Shown: in pieces, positions 43,525 through 53,161 of the stretch | How positions within the stretch are numbered: the stretch's first letter is position 1 | Layout of the letters: each line of letters starts with the position of its first letter | Assembly: GCA_964547995.1 (NCBI GenBank) | Contig: CAZJRB010000015.1 | Span: 31,617-95,616 of the forward strand | Direction of reading: 5' to 3' | Source of the DNA: CAZJRB01 sp964547995 | GTDB taxonomy: Bacteria; Planctomycetota; Planctomycetia; Pirellulales; Thermoguttaceae | DNA length: 64,000 nucleotides | Position numbers and translations under genes: made by a program | The notes under the pieces: generated by a model | Seen by the model: only the letters and a program-made list of their open reading frames with translations | Told to the model about the DNA's origin: nothing | The model's database searches: none

Positions 43525-44850
43525 CTAGGTGTCGAGCGTATACCCGGCGGGGTAGTCGGGCTTGACGATCTTATCGAGATCCGTGCGGTTTTTGACCTTC
43601 AGATTCTTGGCGTCCCATTCGACCTTGGGTCCCTCGCCTTCGTTGGCGGCCCAGACGGCCAGGTTGCCCAACAGGATCGTCTCGGTCAGCGGGCCGGCAT
43701 AGTCGGGGAAGTTCGACATGGCCGGGGGACCGCCCTTGATCGCGTTGACCCATTCCTTGAAGTGTCCGGGCGACTTCGGGTACTCGAGACCTTCATCGCT
43801 GGCATCGACGTCGCCGTAGAGCTTGTCGATTCCGCCATAGTCGTTGCCTGAGTAGATCTTGCCTTTGGTGCCGATAACCACGCAGCCGCTGCCGCGGGGT
43901 TTATCGCCGTCGAGCACGGAGGGGTCGACCCGCTTGCCGCCGTCGGACCAAGTGAACTTGATCGCCGGGCGCCAATCGTTGGCGGGAAACTCGAACTTGA
44001 TGATCGACCACTGTGGGTAGCTGTCGCGGTTGTGGCCGGAAGTGACCGCCTGGACCGAAGTCGGATTGCGAATATCGCATCCCATGAAGGGCATGTTGAC
44101 GGTGTGGCAGGCCATGTCGCCGAGAGCCCCGGTGCCGAAATCCCACCAGCCGCGCCACTTGAAGGGGTGATAGCCGTCGGCGTACGGTCGTTTGGGAGCG
44201 ACGGAGAGCCACAGATCCCACTTGAGGTTGGGCGGACACGGCTTCGATTGCGGGCGGGGACATCCCTGCGGCCAGATGGGACGGTTTGACCAGACGTGTA
44301 CCTCCTTCAGCGTACCCAATCGTCCGGCTCGCATCATGGCGGCGGCCTTTCGCAAGCCACTGCCGGCCGTGCCCTGATTGCCCATCTGCGTGGCAACCTT
44401 CATCTTCCGCGCGACCTCACCCATCAACCGGGCTTCGTAAATCGAGTGGGTCATCGGCTTCTGGCAGAAGCAATGCTTACCCATCCGCATAGCCTTCAAA
44501 CAGGCCGCCGCGTGGGTGTGGTCGGGTGTGCTCACGGTGACCGCGTCGATCTTGTCGCCCATTTGATCGAGCAATTCGCGGAAGTCGGTGAATTTCTTGG
44601 CCTCTTTGAACCGCTTGCCGGCGCCGTCCAATCGGCCGGTGTCGGTGTCGCAGATCGCGACCATCTTGCCGGAACGCCCCGCATCGTTCGAATCACTCGA
44701 TCCCTTGCCGCCGATGCCGATGCTGGCCATTTGAATCTGCTCGTTCTTCGATTTACTATCAGCAGCCTGAAGGCCGCCGGCAACCCAGAACCCGGCGCCA
44801 ATCGCCGCGGTCGTCTTCACAAACTCTCGACGAGTAGGTTTGCGTGCCAT
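43525..44850 (-). CDS. TAT-exported Gfo/Idh/MocA oxidoreductase (tandem paralogue 2)
   Basis: 441 aa, with AAAGGAG before ATG 44850. TAT signal TRREFVKTT. GIGGKGSSDSNDAGRSG, CQKPMTHSIYEARL and the terminal YPAGYTLDT are shared with the downstream paralogue 42097-43410, so this is a tandem duplication with clear divergence. It is upstream in the same transcript. Confidence 0.88.
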   Translation of the reverse strand: MARKPTRREFVKTTAAIGAGFWVAGGLQAADSKSKNEQIQMASIGIGGKGSSDSNDAGRSGKMVAICDTDTGRLDGAGKRFKEAKKFTDFRELLDQMGDKIDAVTVSTPDHTHAAACLKAMRMGKHCFCQKPMTHSIYEARLMGEVARKMKVATQMGNQGTAGSGLRKAAAMMRAGRLGTLKEVHVWSNRPIWPQGCPRPQSKPCPPNLKWDLWLSVAPKRPYADGYHPFKWRGWWDFGTGALGDMACHTVNMPFMGCDIRNPTSVQAVTSGHNRDSYPQWSIIKFEFPANDWRPAIKFTWSDGGKRVDPSVLDGDKPRGSGCVVIGTKGKIYSGNDYGGIDKLYGDVDASDEGLEYPKSPGHFKEWVNAIKGGPPAMSNFPDYAGPLTETILLGNLAVWAANEGEGPKVEWDAKNLKVKNRTDLDKIVKPDYPAGYTLDT

Positions 44851-44921
44851 AAATGATCTCCTTTGCTCCTTGCGAGCGGTTAGGCGGGAACTGCCCCGTG
44901 TTGTTCATCAATACCACACTT

Positions 44922-44950
44922 ACGATAGCGAGGCGGGTTTCGTTTTGCAA
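44922..44950 (-). promoter_or_regulatory. Possible promoter of the oxidoreductase pair
   Basis: Minus strand TTGCAA, 17 bp, TATCGT; moderate match only. The rest of the 290-bp gap (to 45140) contains a CCACGCTC/GAGCGTGG hairpin (45083-45102) and no gene. Confidence 0.35.
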
Positions 44951-45140
44951 GCGTTCTGGAGTGACCAGTTCCCGCACGATCGCGAGGCTTGACGGGGTAA
45001 CGCGTAACTCTTGCGGGGGGAGTGCATCCGAATCAATCCTCCAGTATCCTAACGAGGTAATCTGCAAGGAATAACCTACCCGTAGCCACGCTCGCCAGAG
45101 CGTGGGGTCGTCCGCGTTCCTTCCAAAGGAGTGTCTTGCC

Positions 45141-46466
45141 GTGAAGAAATTGTGGGTCCTCTCATTGGTCGTCGTGAGCACTCTTTGTCTGCCCGGATGC
45201 CCGCCGCCGCCACCCGTGCAAACGGGCGAAGAAATAGTGCCTGATGGGAAACCACCTGAAAAGCCGTCGCCCATCCAGCTCACCCAAGAACAGAAGGACG
45301 CCGTCGAGCGAATCGAAGAACTCGGCGGCGGCGTCACTTACGACGAGGCGAACAACGTCGTCGGCGTCAATCTCGACGAGATCCAAACCGGCGACGATGA
45401 CATTGCCCAAATCGCAAAACTCCCAAGCATCACCACGTTGACCCTCTGGGGCGCCGACATCACCGATGCGGGGCTCGAACACCTCAAGAAGCTCCCCAAG
45501 CTGGCAACGCTTAGCATGAGCTATACCGAGATCACCGACGACGGACTCAAATCCCTGAAGGATATCAAGACCCTCAAATCGCTCAACATCCGACGCAACA
45601 GCAGAGTCACCGACGTGGGGCTCGTACACATCAAGGATCTGCCCAACCTCCAGTACCTGCACCTGCTGTACAATAATTTTACCAACGACGGCCTGAAACA
45701 CCTGAAAGACATGCACCAGGTCAAGTTGCTCGACCTTCGGGGGTGTATGGGGATCGACGACGACGGGTTGAAACACCTGACCGGATTGGAAAACCTCAGA
45801 AGCCTCAAGCTGGGAAGTGCTTCGATCACCGACAAGGGCATGACAACCGTGGCCGGATTTCCCAAGCTGATCGGGCTGTCGCTCGAGGAATCGTCCGTCA
45901 CCGACAAGGGGCTGATGCAATTGCAGGACCTCGATTTGCAGGACCTCACCCTCTTTCGGTGTTATGCTATTTCCGACGACGGGCTGGAGTGCTTGAAAAA
46001 CTTCAAGAACCTCAAACAAATCTTCCTTCGCGATACGTACATCGACGGTTCCGGCCTGGTCCACATCAAGGACGCCAAGGCGTTGCGGAAACTCGATCTC
46101 CGCGAAACGAGCGTCGATGATGCCGCCCTGGAACACCTGGTCGGCCTGGAAAGCCTTGCATGGCTCAGTCTCTGGCACACCTCCATCACCGACGAAGGGC
46201 TGAAACACCTCGCCAACCTGCCCGGACTGAAGTATCTCGACCTCGAGGACACCGGAATCACCGACGCCGGCCTGGAGCAGCTCGCGAAAATCAAGAGTCT
46301 CGAAACCCTGAACCTTAAGGAAAACGGCATCACCGACGCCGGGCTCGAACAGCTCAAGAAGATGCCGAATCTGAAGAACCTCGACCTCTCGCTGAACAAC
46401 GAGATCACCGGCGCAGGCGTCGAGAAATTCCAAAAGGCCCTGCCGAAGTGCAAGATCACGCGGTAG
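45141..46466 (+). CDS. Leucine-rich-repeat lipoprotein
   Basis: 441 aa from GTG 45141, with AAAGGAG nine bases upstream. Lipobox LCLPGC. About 13 LRR units of ~24 residues of the type ITDAGLEHLKKLPKLATL, the form common in planctomycetes, span most of the protein. LRR arcs bind other proteins; this one would act on the cell surface or in the periplasm. Confidence 0.9.
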   Translation: MKKLWVLSLVVVSTLCLPGCPPPPPVQTGEEIVPDGKPPEKPSPIQLTQEQKDAVERIEELGGGVTYDEANNVVGVNLDEIQTGDDDIAQIAKLPSITTLTLWGADITDAGLEHLKKLPKLATLSMSYTEITDDGLKSLKDIKTLKSLNIRRNSRVTDVGLVHIKDLPNLQYLHLLYNNFTNDGLKHLKDMHQVKLLDLRGCMGIDDDGLKHLTGLENLRSLKLGSASITDKGMTTVAGFPKLIGLSLEESSVTDKGLMQLQDLDLQDLTLFRCYAISDDGLECLKNFKNLKQIFLRDTYIDGSGLVHIKDAKALRKLDLRETSVDDAALEHLVGLESLAWLSLWHTSITDEGLKHLANLPGLKYLDLEDTGITDAGLEQLAKIKSLETLNLKENGITDAGLEQLKKMPNLKNLDLSLNNEITGAGVEKFQKALPKCKITR

Positions 46467-46484
46467 CGGAGAGCCCTTGGGCAT

Positions 46485-48629
46485 TTACTTTCTTTTCTTA
46501 TTATGAAGAGCAGGTTCTGGAGGTGTTTTCCATGGATGGCCGTCAGGCCCATTGTCTATCACAGGGAACGCCGATAACCTCAGCCTTGCACAGCCCATGG
46601 GGATTAAAGTTATCTCTTCAACGGGTTCATTTGATTTCACGGGGCTTTGCGAAAGAAGGCCCACCAGATCCAGTTCATCTTTCCGCCAGCCGGGAATCCT
46701 ACGTGCTTTCGCCTTGATCTCAATCGGCGTTTCTGCGCTTCCCCAGGCATTGTTGTCTGCCGGCCATTCATTCTTTGTTACTCTAAATGATCTTTCAAGA
46801 TTCTCTTTGTCGAGTACCAGGCCGTAATTCCACGGTGTGGTCGGATAGATGTCAAAGGCGGGCCATGCGTCGAGTTGCTCTTGTGATAATTCTCGACGCC
46901 ACGAGTTCGGAAGGTATTCCCGGATCGTTCCATCTATAGGCACGTATTTCTCGGAAATTTTCAGGGAGTAAGTGAGCGGCCCTCGGTCGATCGAAACACT
47001 GTTTCCGTTCTCGGCCCATGTCCTTACGCGCAGTTGCATTGGTAATCTGAGTTGAACGAGGTCACCGTTCTTCCATTGACGGTCGATCCGGAGAAAGGAT
47101 TGCGGCTTTGGTTGCACCTTGACCTGCCGGTTGTTAATGCTAAGCTCGGCCTCGTCGCACCACCCGGGTATCCGAAGATACAGCGGGAATTTTTGGGGAT
47201 GGGGTAATGAAACAGAAAGAACAAGGTTCTCGTCGAATGGATAGTGCGTGGTCTCTGTAATGCTTACCTCGGCGCCGTCACCCAATTTCGCCTTTACCTT
47301 CGAGTCTGAGTAGAAGATGAGTGCCATGCCGTTATCGGGTGTCGCCATCCATAGATGTTCCGCGTAGTAGGGCCAACCCTGCCCCATATTTAGCTGGCAG
47401 CAACGGTGTCCATGCGGGTTCATCTGGAACTTGGCACCTTTGTTTGAGATCCTTGGATTCTTGTTCTTGCTGTTGGAAATGACCTGGTTGGGTGCGGTCA
47501 GATAGCGAAGCGCCCGGAAGTCGGGCGTTGTTGTTGCGGGAAACGAGTTGAAGGCGACGTCCTCGCATCGATCGGCCCACCGGAGATCGCCGGTGATCTT
47601 CAAGATCGCTTCACAGGAATGCATCATTTCGACGATTCCGCAGGTTTCCACCGCCTGTCGAGGATCGTGAAACCCGGGTCGGCAGTCCTCGTCGCCGCCG
47701 AACATTCCGCCCGGCACCTGACCGTACAGTCCCCATATCGTCTGATAGTTTCGCTCCGGGGCGGTCCGATCCTGCGGATTCTTTGATTGCAGGTAATAGG
47801 TTGCCGGTCCGCGTAAGGCATGCGCGATATTGACGTTATGCCAATTCGGTACGCCTGCGGTCCAGTTGGCCGTGTGGCGGTAAATTTTAGTTGCCAGCTC
47901 CAAAAGCTTCTTGTCCCCCGTGCGGTTATAAAGCCAATAAACGCTGGCGAGATTGTCGCCACCACGCTGCTGTTGCCAGAACGGCAGAAGGAAATCCGCT
48001 TCAGGAACACCGAGTTCCCACTGAAAGTACTTGGCCATCAAGCCGATAACGCGTTCGTCGCCGGAATATTCGTAGTACGATTGGAGAGCATTCAGCATGG
48101 GCATGTTAGGCCACAGGTCCGGCTTGCCGGGGCTGTGTCGGCGTGGGGATTTAAGATTGGCTCTCGGCCCGAACCATCCGTCCTCCCGCTGGCTGCCGAT
48201 GACGCCATTGATCCACACCTTGGCCTCATCGATCATTTTCTGATCGCCCAACACGTAGGCCAGGTCGCCATAGCCCTTCAACCAATACGGCACTTCCTCC
48301 CAGAATTTTTCGCCTTCGCCTTTCGGGCTGAGCCACGGATTGTTTTCCTTTATCAGGAATCGGCTCAACTCGGGAAGGTGCCCGAAGAACCCGCCTGCTT
48401 GCAGCTCGAGCTGTTTGCGCAGCCATCCTTTCGGCTCAATCGAACCGATCGGGAGTTTGATGAGTGGGCTCTGAAGCAAAGGCTCCCGATTGCCAACGTA
48501 GAACTTGTTCTTCCTGCCAGTATCCGGCCGCGTAACGGTGTCTATGGTTTCCGCTATGGACGAACCAGACGTGCTCAGAATACAAATCGTCATACTCCAA
48601 ATGATCGCAACTTTTCGTTTCCTGCTCAT
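46485..48629 (-). CDS. Secreted GH127/DUF1680-type glycosidase 2
   Basis: 714 aa with a signal peptide (ILSTSGSSIA-ET). The DUF1680 catalytic zinc-site residues are in place as ETCGIVE and HRCCQLN, like the ESC and SCCP sites of the other GH127 protein in the window, but overall it belongs to a different subgroup. Codon use and base composition are visibly more AT-rich than the neighbours, so recent acquisition is possible. It is convergent with the LRR gene (18-bp gap). Confidence 0.85.
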   Translation of the reverse strand: MSRKRKVAIIWSMTICILSTSGSSIAETIDTVTRPDTGRKNKFYVGNREPLLQSPLIKLPIGSIEPKGWLRKQLELQAGGFFGHLPELSRFLIKENNPWLSPKGEGEKFWEEVPYWLKGYGDLAYVLGDQKMIDEAKVWINGVIGSQREDGWFGPRANLKSPRRHSPGKPDLWPNMPMLNALQSYYEYSGDERVIGLMAKYFQWELGVPEADFLLPFWQQQRGGDNLASVYWLYNRTGDKKLLELATKIYRHTANWTAGVPNWHNVNIAHALRGPATYYLQSKNPQDRTAPERNYQTIWGLYGQVPGGMFGGDEDCRPGFHDPRQAVETCGIVEMMHSCEAILKITGDLRWADRCEDVAFNSFPATTTPDFRALRYLTAPNQVISNSKNKNPRISNKGAKFQMNPHGHRCCQLNMGQGWPYYAEHLWMATPDNGMALIFYSDSKVKAKLGDGAEVSITETTHYPFDENLVLSVSLPHPQKFPLYLRIPGWCDEAELSINNRQVKVQPKPQSFLRIDRQWKNGDLVQLRLPMQLRVRTWAENGNSVSIDRGPLTYSLKISEKYVPIDGTIREYLPNSWRRELSQEQLDAWPAFDIYPTTPWNYGLVLDKENLERSFRVTKNEWPADNNAWGSAETPIEIKAKARRIPGWRKDELDLVGLLSQSPVKSNEPVEEITLIPMGCARLRLSAFPVIDNGPDGHPWKTPPEPALHNKKRK

Positions 48630-48670
48630 CTCGTATCCTCTTATCCCGTCAGTTGCAGAAAAAGACCTTG

Positions 48671-48838
48671 GAGGACGGATTGTTAATCCGTCCAGAGTAG
48701 AGCAGATCGTCGTTTTTGGCGAATTGTCTGAACTTCACCCCGGGTGTCCTCCTCTGGCAACCATCCTGGAACAGATGTAGGCGTCCACCGGACGGATCGC
48801 CCATCCGTCCTACAGGTTTGCGTTTGCAACGTTTGGGT
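48671..48838. repeat. Inverted copy of the GGACGGAT...ATCCGTCC element
   Basis: 48673-48692 (palindromic GGACGGATTGTTAATCCGTCC) and 48790-48811 with the flank GTTTGCGTTTGCAACGTTTGG match the element at 24776-24901 in reverse. The 410-bp gap 48630-49041 also holds the hairpin 48968-48988 and low-complexity TCAACTCTC sequence, and no gene. Confidence 0.65.
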
Positions 48839-49041
48839 TACGTTAACTGGCATTGCCTATTTGGTTTCGGCCTGAAGACAATCCAAGCCCACGACCGCGA
48901 ATATTCTAACATTCCTTCCCCCTGCGTCTAGCGTCCGGGCCAACTCTCGGGCCACGTTGTGGAGGAACCCTGGTACGCAGCGCCAGGGCTTTTGCTCTTG
49001 ACTCTCAACTCTCGCCTCTCAACTCATGAGGTATGCGTTCG

Positions 49042-50148
49042 CTACCCGCCGCACATCGCGGCCAGTTCGCGGAGGTAGTCCAGCGCTTCCTCCAATTCCG
49101 GGGCCTCGACGCCGCGGGCGCGGCCTTGGGCATCGCATTGGGCCAGGAGCCTCAGCTCCTCAAAATCATCGGAAGCCTGGAGATGCCGACGGGCACGGGC
49201 GCCGAGGGTGCCGTCCACCAGGGCGTGGCCTTCCATGTGGTGCTCGATCAGCCAGGTGGTCCGGGAGGTGATGAAACCGTCGAGCGCCTCCAGCGCCGCC
49301 GCCGTGTGCTCGCCCGGGTCGATCCCCTTGCCGACGTCGTGCAGCAGCGCCGCCAGCAGAAACTCCTCATCGTAAGGCAGTTCGTCCCGCGCCAGGTCGA
49401 ACACCTGAAGGCTGTGGTACAGGATATCGCCCTCGGGATGGTGCTTGCGGCTTTCCTTCACGTTTTCCAACGGCAGCAGGAGCATCTCGTAGATCTGAAA
49501 CCGGTCGACCACGTTTTCCGCTTCCTCGACCGCCTGTTCGATCGCCATGTCGGGGTATTCCCGGGTGAGCAACTGCTCCAGCTCGGTGATGCTTGCTCGT
49601 TCGATGGCCTTACCGGTGATCGAACTCTTGAAGACGTAGTGGGCCTTGTTGGCCGGATAGATCGTCAACTCGAAGGGGAACCGGTCGGTCGCGTGGATGT
49701 GCGTGAAGATCTGCTCGGCCCCCTGCTTGCGGACCTTCTTGTGTTCGACCTCGTGGATAATCCCTTCGGCCTCCAGGGCGGCGGAGATCGCCTCGACGCT
49801 GTCGGAGAAGAGGTGCAGGTCGATGTCGCTGCCGCGGCGGACATGGCCGGTCATCGTGCTGCCGATCAGCCGGGGCCGGAAGCGGCGCAAAATCCGCATC
49901 ACCCGGAGGGCTTCGATACGCATCTGCCGGAGATTTTCGGTGCGGCGGTCGCCCTCGTGCATTCGGGCGAGGGCCTGGACCTGGTCGCGGATTTCGCGGT
50001 TGCTGGGGAGATCGCTCGGCTTGAGGTCGTCGCGTGTAATTCGCCGGGCGGCCTTCATCTTCGCCCGAAAATACTCCGATTCCTCCCGCTCGTACATCAG
50101 CCGAGCCGCCTCGAAGGCGACCCGGCGGCGCAGTTTGTCACTAGTCAT
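49042..50148 (-). CDS. Nucleotidyltransferase-HD domain protein
   Basis: 368 aa from ATG 50148. A pol-beta-type nucleotidyltransferase site (GSTMTGHVRRGSDIDLHLF, with the metal-binding D-x-D) sits near residue 100, and an HD phosphohydrolase site (LLHDVGKG with further HH/H residues) in the second half. The layout resembles CCA-adding or (p)ppGpp/UTase-related enzymes, but the usual tRNA-binding domains are not evident. Substrate unassigned. Confidence 0.75.
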   Translation of the reverse strand: MTSDKLRRRVAFEAARLMYEREESEYFRAKMKAARRITRDDLKPSDLPSNREIRDQVQALARMHEGDRRTENLRQMRIEALRVMRILRRFRPRLIGSTMTGHVRRGSDIDLHLFSDSVEAISAALEAEGIIHEVEHKKVRKQGAEQIFTHIHATDRFPFELTIYPANKAHYVFKSSITGKAIERASITELEQLLTREYPDMAIEQAVEEAENVVDRFQIYEMLLLPLENVKESRKHHPEGDILYHSLQVFDLARDELPYDEEFLLAALLHDVGKGIDPGEHTAAALEALDGFITSRTTWLIEHHMEGHALVDGTLGARARRHLQASDDFEELRLLAQCDAQGRARGVEAPELEEALDYLRELAAMCGG

Positions 50149-50346
50149 CTTCACGTGCGCCGAGACCAAGCCCGTCAATGCGGCGCGGGGCTCGAATGTG
50201 TATTTGTATTTTACATCGCGCGTTCGGCTGCTGCAAGAGCTTGTAACCAGCCCCCAGTCTGCCCTCCCAAGGACAATCTGCAAAACGGTCCTGCCGCGGA
50301 CGGCACGCGGAGAAGGTGTGATTTTTTGGATCCAATATGGACGGTC

Positions 50347-50433
50347 TGTAGGGAACGCCCTCCGTGGCGTTCCGGGAAGCGGCAAAAAACTGGTTTCCCA
50401 CGTCTCGGAACGCCACGGAGGGCGTTCCCTACA
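50347..50433. repeat. Perfect 28-bp inverted repeat
   Basis: 50347-50374 and 50406-50433 are exact reverse complements (TGTAGGGAACGCCCTCCGTGG...), 31 bp apart, in the 355-bp gap upstream of the NTase-HD gene. The rest of the gap has no gene. Confidence 0.9.
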
Positions 50434-50504
50434 AAAAGTCACAGCCTCGGAGTGTGCCTGCTGCTTCGGTTGAGAACCGGGCCGATTCCGCGTACAATTC
50501 CCCC

Positions 50505-50774
50505 GTGCTTTGCGAATTGTGCCAATGCGACGACGCCCGAAATTTCCACCATCTCATCCCGCGAACCGTCCACAGCAACAAGTGGTTCAAGAAGCGGTTC
50601 ACGCGGGAAGAAATGGCGGCCGGGATTGACGTCTGCCGGCAGTGCCACAGGGCAATCCACGATCTGATCTCCAACGAAAAGGAGCTCGGCCGGAACTGCC
50701 ATTCGCTCGAAAAGCTCCTGGCCCATCCGGAAATCGCAAAGTACGTCGCGTGGAAGCAATCCCGGGCACAGTGA
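50505..50774 (+). CDS. HNH-type zinc-binding protein
   Basis: 89 aa from GTG 50505. CELC near the start and CRQCHRAIHD later form a four-Cys zinc site around FHHLIPRTVHS, the HNH signature. Small HNH proteins of this kind occur alone in many bacteria; nuclease activity is plausible but unproven. No phage gene is nearby. Confidence 0.72.
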   Translation: MLCELCQCDDARNFHHLIPRTVHSNKWFKKRFTREEMAAGIDVCRQCHRAIHDLISNEKELGRNCHSLEKLLAHPEIAKYVAWKQSRAQ

Positions 50775-50866
50775 AGTTCTAAACCGTTTCTGCGAGTGGA
50801 GTTACAATCGTCAATCTTCAAAATCTGGCAGAGCACGAGGCTCGGATCACCCCTCGTTAACGGCAG

Positions 50867-51145
50867 TCACTCTTTTCGCCGGGCCTTGTGTGATCCCCCG
50901 AAGACGCCGATATCGAAGAGCACGGCAAGGATCAGCAGCACGAGATAGCCACCCTCGATTTGTCCGTCGTTTTGGAAATAGACGTACATCCATGCCATCG
51001 ACGTGTAGGGGAGGAAGAGCCATCCGAGAAACGCGATCAGGTACGAGTTAAAAGCATCGTACCAGTTCGTGAAGAGCCAGATCAGGATCAGCACGATCCT
51101 CGGACCCAACAAAAGCAGCAGCCCCAAGAGACAGCATCCACCCAT
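50867..51145 (-). CDS. Small membrane protein
   Basis: 92 aa with three likely membrane segments (LLGLLLLLGPRIVLILIWLF, FNSYLIAFLGWLFL, GGYLVLLILAVLFDIGVF) and a basic cytoplasmic tail (SHKARRKE). Function unknown. Confidence 0.65.
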   Translation of the reverse strand: MGGCCLLGLLLLLGPRIVLILIWLFTNWYDAFNSYLIAFLGWLFLPYTSMAWMYVYFQNDGQIEGGYLVLLILAVLFDIGVFGGSHKARRKE

Positions 51146-51338
51146 AATCCCACCTTTTCCGGGCTGAAATCGTTTCGCACAAGTGTAGGTGTTCTTTCAT
51201 GGTCGGTCAAGTTTGGGGCGGCTGGAAGGCCCCCGACAGTGTGTGTACGCCCCCAAAAGTGTCCGACCCGGGGCATCGGGCTACAAAACGGTGAGAATTG
51301 GGGGTACACTTGTGTGTAACCAAACAGCCCTCGGTCCC

Positions 51339-51920
51339 ATGAAACTGACCTACTTCAAGCGATACCGGATGGAAATCGACCTGGCCGGCCGCGATTTCGC
51401 GGTCGGTGTGCCGAACGGCTATCGTTTTCTGCCGTGGGATCCCGCGCTCTTGGATGCCCATATCAAGGCAAAATACGCCGGTTTCCGCGACGAGATCGAC
51501 GTAAACGTCTTTCCTTGCCTCGGCGAGCTTTCGGGTTGCCGGCGGTTGATGAGGGAGCTTGTGGGAAAAGCTGGATTTCTGCCCCGTGCAACGTGGTTGA
51601 TTACCTGTACCCGCAACAACAAGCGCACGGTGCAGTATTGCGGTACCATCCAAGGCATCCGCGACAAGGAAGGGCTCGGGTCGATCCAGAACGTGGCCGT
51701 GGCGCGGGGGCATCGCAACTGCGGGTTGGGAACCTGCCTGCTGGCGTACTCGCTCGAGGGTTTTCGCGCCGCGGGGATTCGGCGCGTTTATCTCGAGGCA
51801 ACCGCGCAGAACGACGGCGCGATCCGGCTCTACCGACGGCTCGGATTCGCCCCCGTCAAGACCGTTTTCAAGGCCGTTTCTGAAAGCGGAAAGCTGAAAG
51901 CTGAAAGTTGGAGCAAGTGA
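51339..51920 (+). CDS. GNAT-family N-acetyltransferase
   Basis: 193 aa from ATG 51339. Acetyl-CoA site NVAVARGHRNCGLGTCL (motif A) and AIRLYRRLGFAPV (motif B) near the C-terminus. The last 12 residues (SESGKLKAESWS) are coded by repeated GCTGAAAGC-type sequence. Overlaps the next gene by 4 nt (GTGA), so coupled. Substrate unknown. Confidence 0.85.
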   Translation: MKLTYFKRYRMEIDLAGRDFAVGVPNGYRFLPWDPALLDAHIKAKYAGFRDEIDVNVFPCLGELSGCRRLMRELVGKAGFLPRATWLITCTRNNKRTVQYCGTIQGIRDKEGLGSIQNVAVARGHRNCGLGTCLLAYSLEGFRAAGIRRVYLEATAQNDGAIRLYRRLGFAPVKTVFKAVSESGKLKAESWSK

Positions 51921-53161
51921 CCGAGTCGATTCTTTCCCATGCCTTTCCGAACGGCCTGATGTTGCTCGGCGAGCCGATGCGATCGGTGCAATCGGCCGCG
52001 TTTACACTGCTGGTGCCGGCCGGTTGTGCCCACGACCCGCCGGACCGCGGCGGGCTAAGCAGTTTCACCTGCGACATGGCAATGCGCGGGGCGGGCGAGC
52101 GGGGGAGCCGGCAGTTCATCCTCGATTTGGACAATTTGGGTGTCGAGCATCACGAGTCGGTCTCCAATTCGCACACGAGTTTCGGGGGTGCGACGGTGGC
52201 CGAGAACCTCTTTGCCACTTTGACCCTTTACGCCGATATGCTGCGGTGTCCCCATCTGCCGGAGGACCAGTTGGAGTCGTCGCGCCAGGTCGCCCTTCAG
52301 GAACTCTGTGCGGTCGAGGACGAACCGGCCCAGAAGACGATGCTCGAACTGCGCCGCCGCCATTATCCCGACCCCTGGGGCCAACCCGCCCAGGGTAACC
52401 GCGAGGGGCTCGAAACCACGACCATCGACGATATTCGTTCTCATTTCGCCCGGCGCTACCGCCCCGACGGCGCCATCCTCGGCGTGGCCGGATCCTTCGA
52501 TTGGGAACCGCTGAAGGAACTCGCCGGGAAGCTGCTGGGCGATTGGGAACCTTGTCCTGCGGAACCGATATCCGAACGGGTTCCGGGGGCCAGGTATACG
52601 CATTTTGCCTACGATTCGAACCAAACCCAAATCGGCATTGCCTATCCTAGTGTGCCGTATCGCGACGGGGATTACTACCAGGCGCGGGGTGCACTGGGTG
52701 TCTTGAGCGGTGGCGCCAGCGCCCGGCTGTTCACCGAGGTTCGAGAACGCCGCGGGCTCTGCTATGCCGTTTACGCCACGTACCACACGCTCCGCGATCG
52801 CGGGGCCGTGTTCTGCTATGCGGGCACCAGCGCCGATCGCGCCCAGCAGACGCTCGGCGTCACTCTCGGCGAACTGACGCGGATTGCCCGCGGAGTCGAG
52901 GACCATGAGTTGAAGCGGCTAAAGGCTTGCATCAAGAGCGCCTTGATCATGCAGCAGGAATCCAGTTCGGCAAGGAGTTCGTCGATCGCCCGCGACTGGT
53001 ATCACTTGGGCCGTGTCCAAACGCTCGACGAGGTGGGCGCGAAGATCGACGCCTTGACCCACCACAGCATCAATGCCTATCTGGCCGGGCATCCGCCGGC
53101 CGATTTCACGATTGTCACGGTCGGGCCGCAGGAGTTGGAGGTGCCGGATGGAGTTCTGTGA
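51917..53161 (+). CDS. M16 peptidase-like protein, non-catalytic subunit
   Basis: 414 aa from GTG 51917 (a TTG at 51908 is possible). M16 fold, but the zinc motif HxxEH is replaced by LSSFTC in the corresponding position, while the C-terminal half has the RLF...REKRGLCY-like block (FTEVRERRGLCYAVY). It overlaps the next gene, a catalytic M16 protein; such pairs form heterodimers in which one partner is inactive. Confidence 0.85.
   Translation: MTESILSHAFPNGLMLLGEPMRSVQSAAFTLLVPAGCAHDPPDRGGLSSFTCDMAMRGAGERGSRQFILDLDNLGVEHHESVSNSHTSFGGATVAENLFATLTLYADMLRCPHLPEDQLESSRQVALQELCAVEDEPAQKTMLELRRRHYPDPWGQPAQGNREGLETTTIDDIRSHFARRYRPDGAILGVAGSFDWEPLKELAGKLLGDWEPCPAEPISERVPGARYTHFAYDSNQTQIGIAYPSVPYRDGDYYQARGALGVLSGGASARLFTEVRERRGLCYAVYATYHTLRDRGAVFCYAGTSADRAQQTLGVTLGELTRIARGVEDHELKRLKACIKSALIMQQESSSARSSSIARDWYHLGRVQTLDEVGAKIDALTHHSINAYLAGHPPADFTIVTVGPQELEVPDGVL

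Noticed and set aside
48968..48988. Rho-independent terminator
   Set aside because: T-tract is short and on the strand where no gene ends; it belongs to a dispersed hairpin type also seen at 41019.
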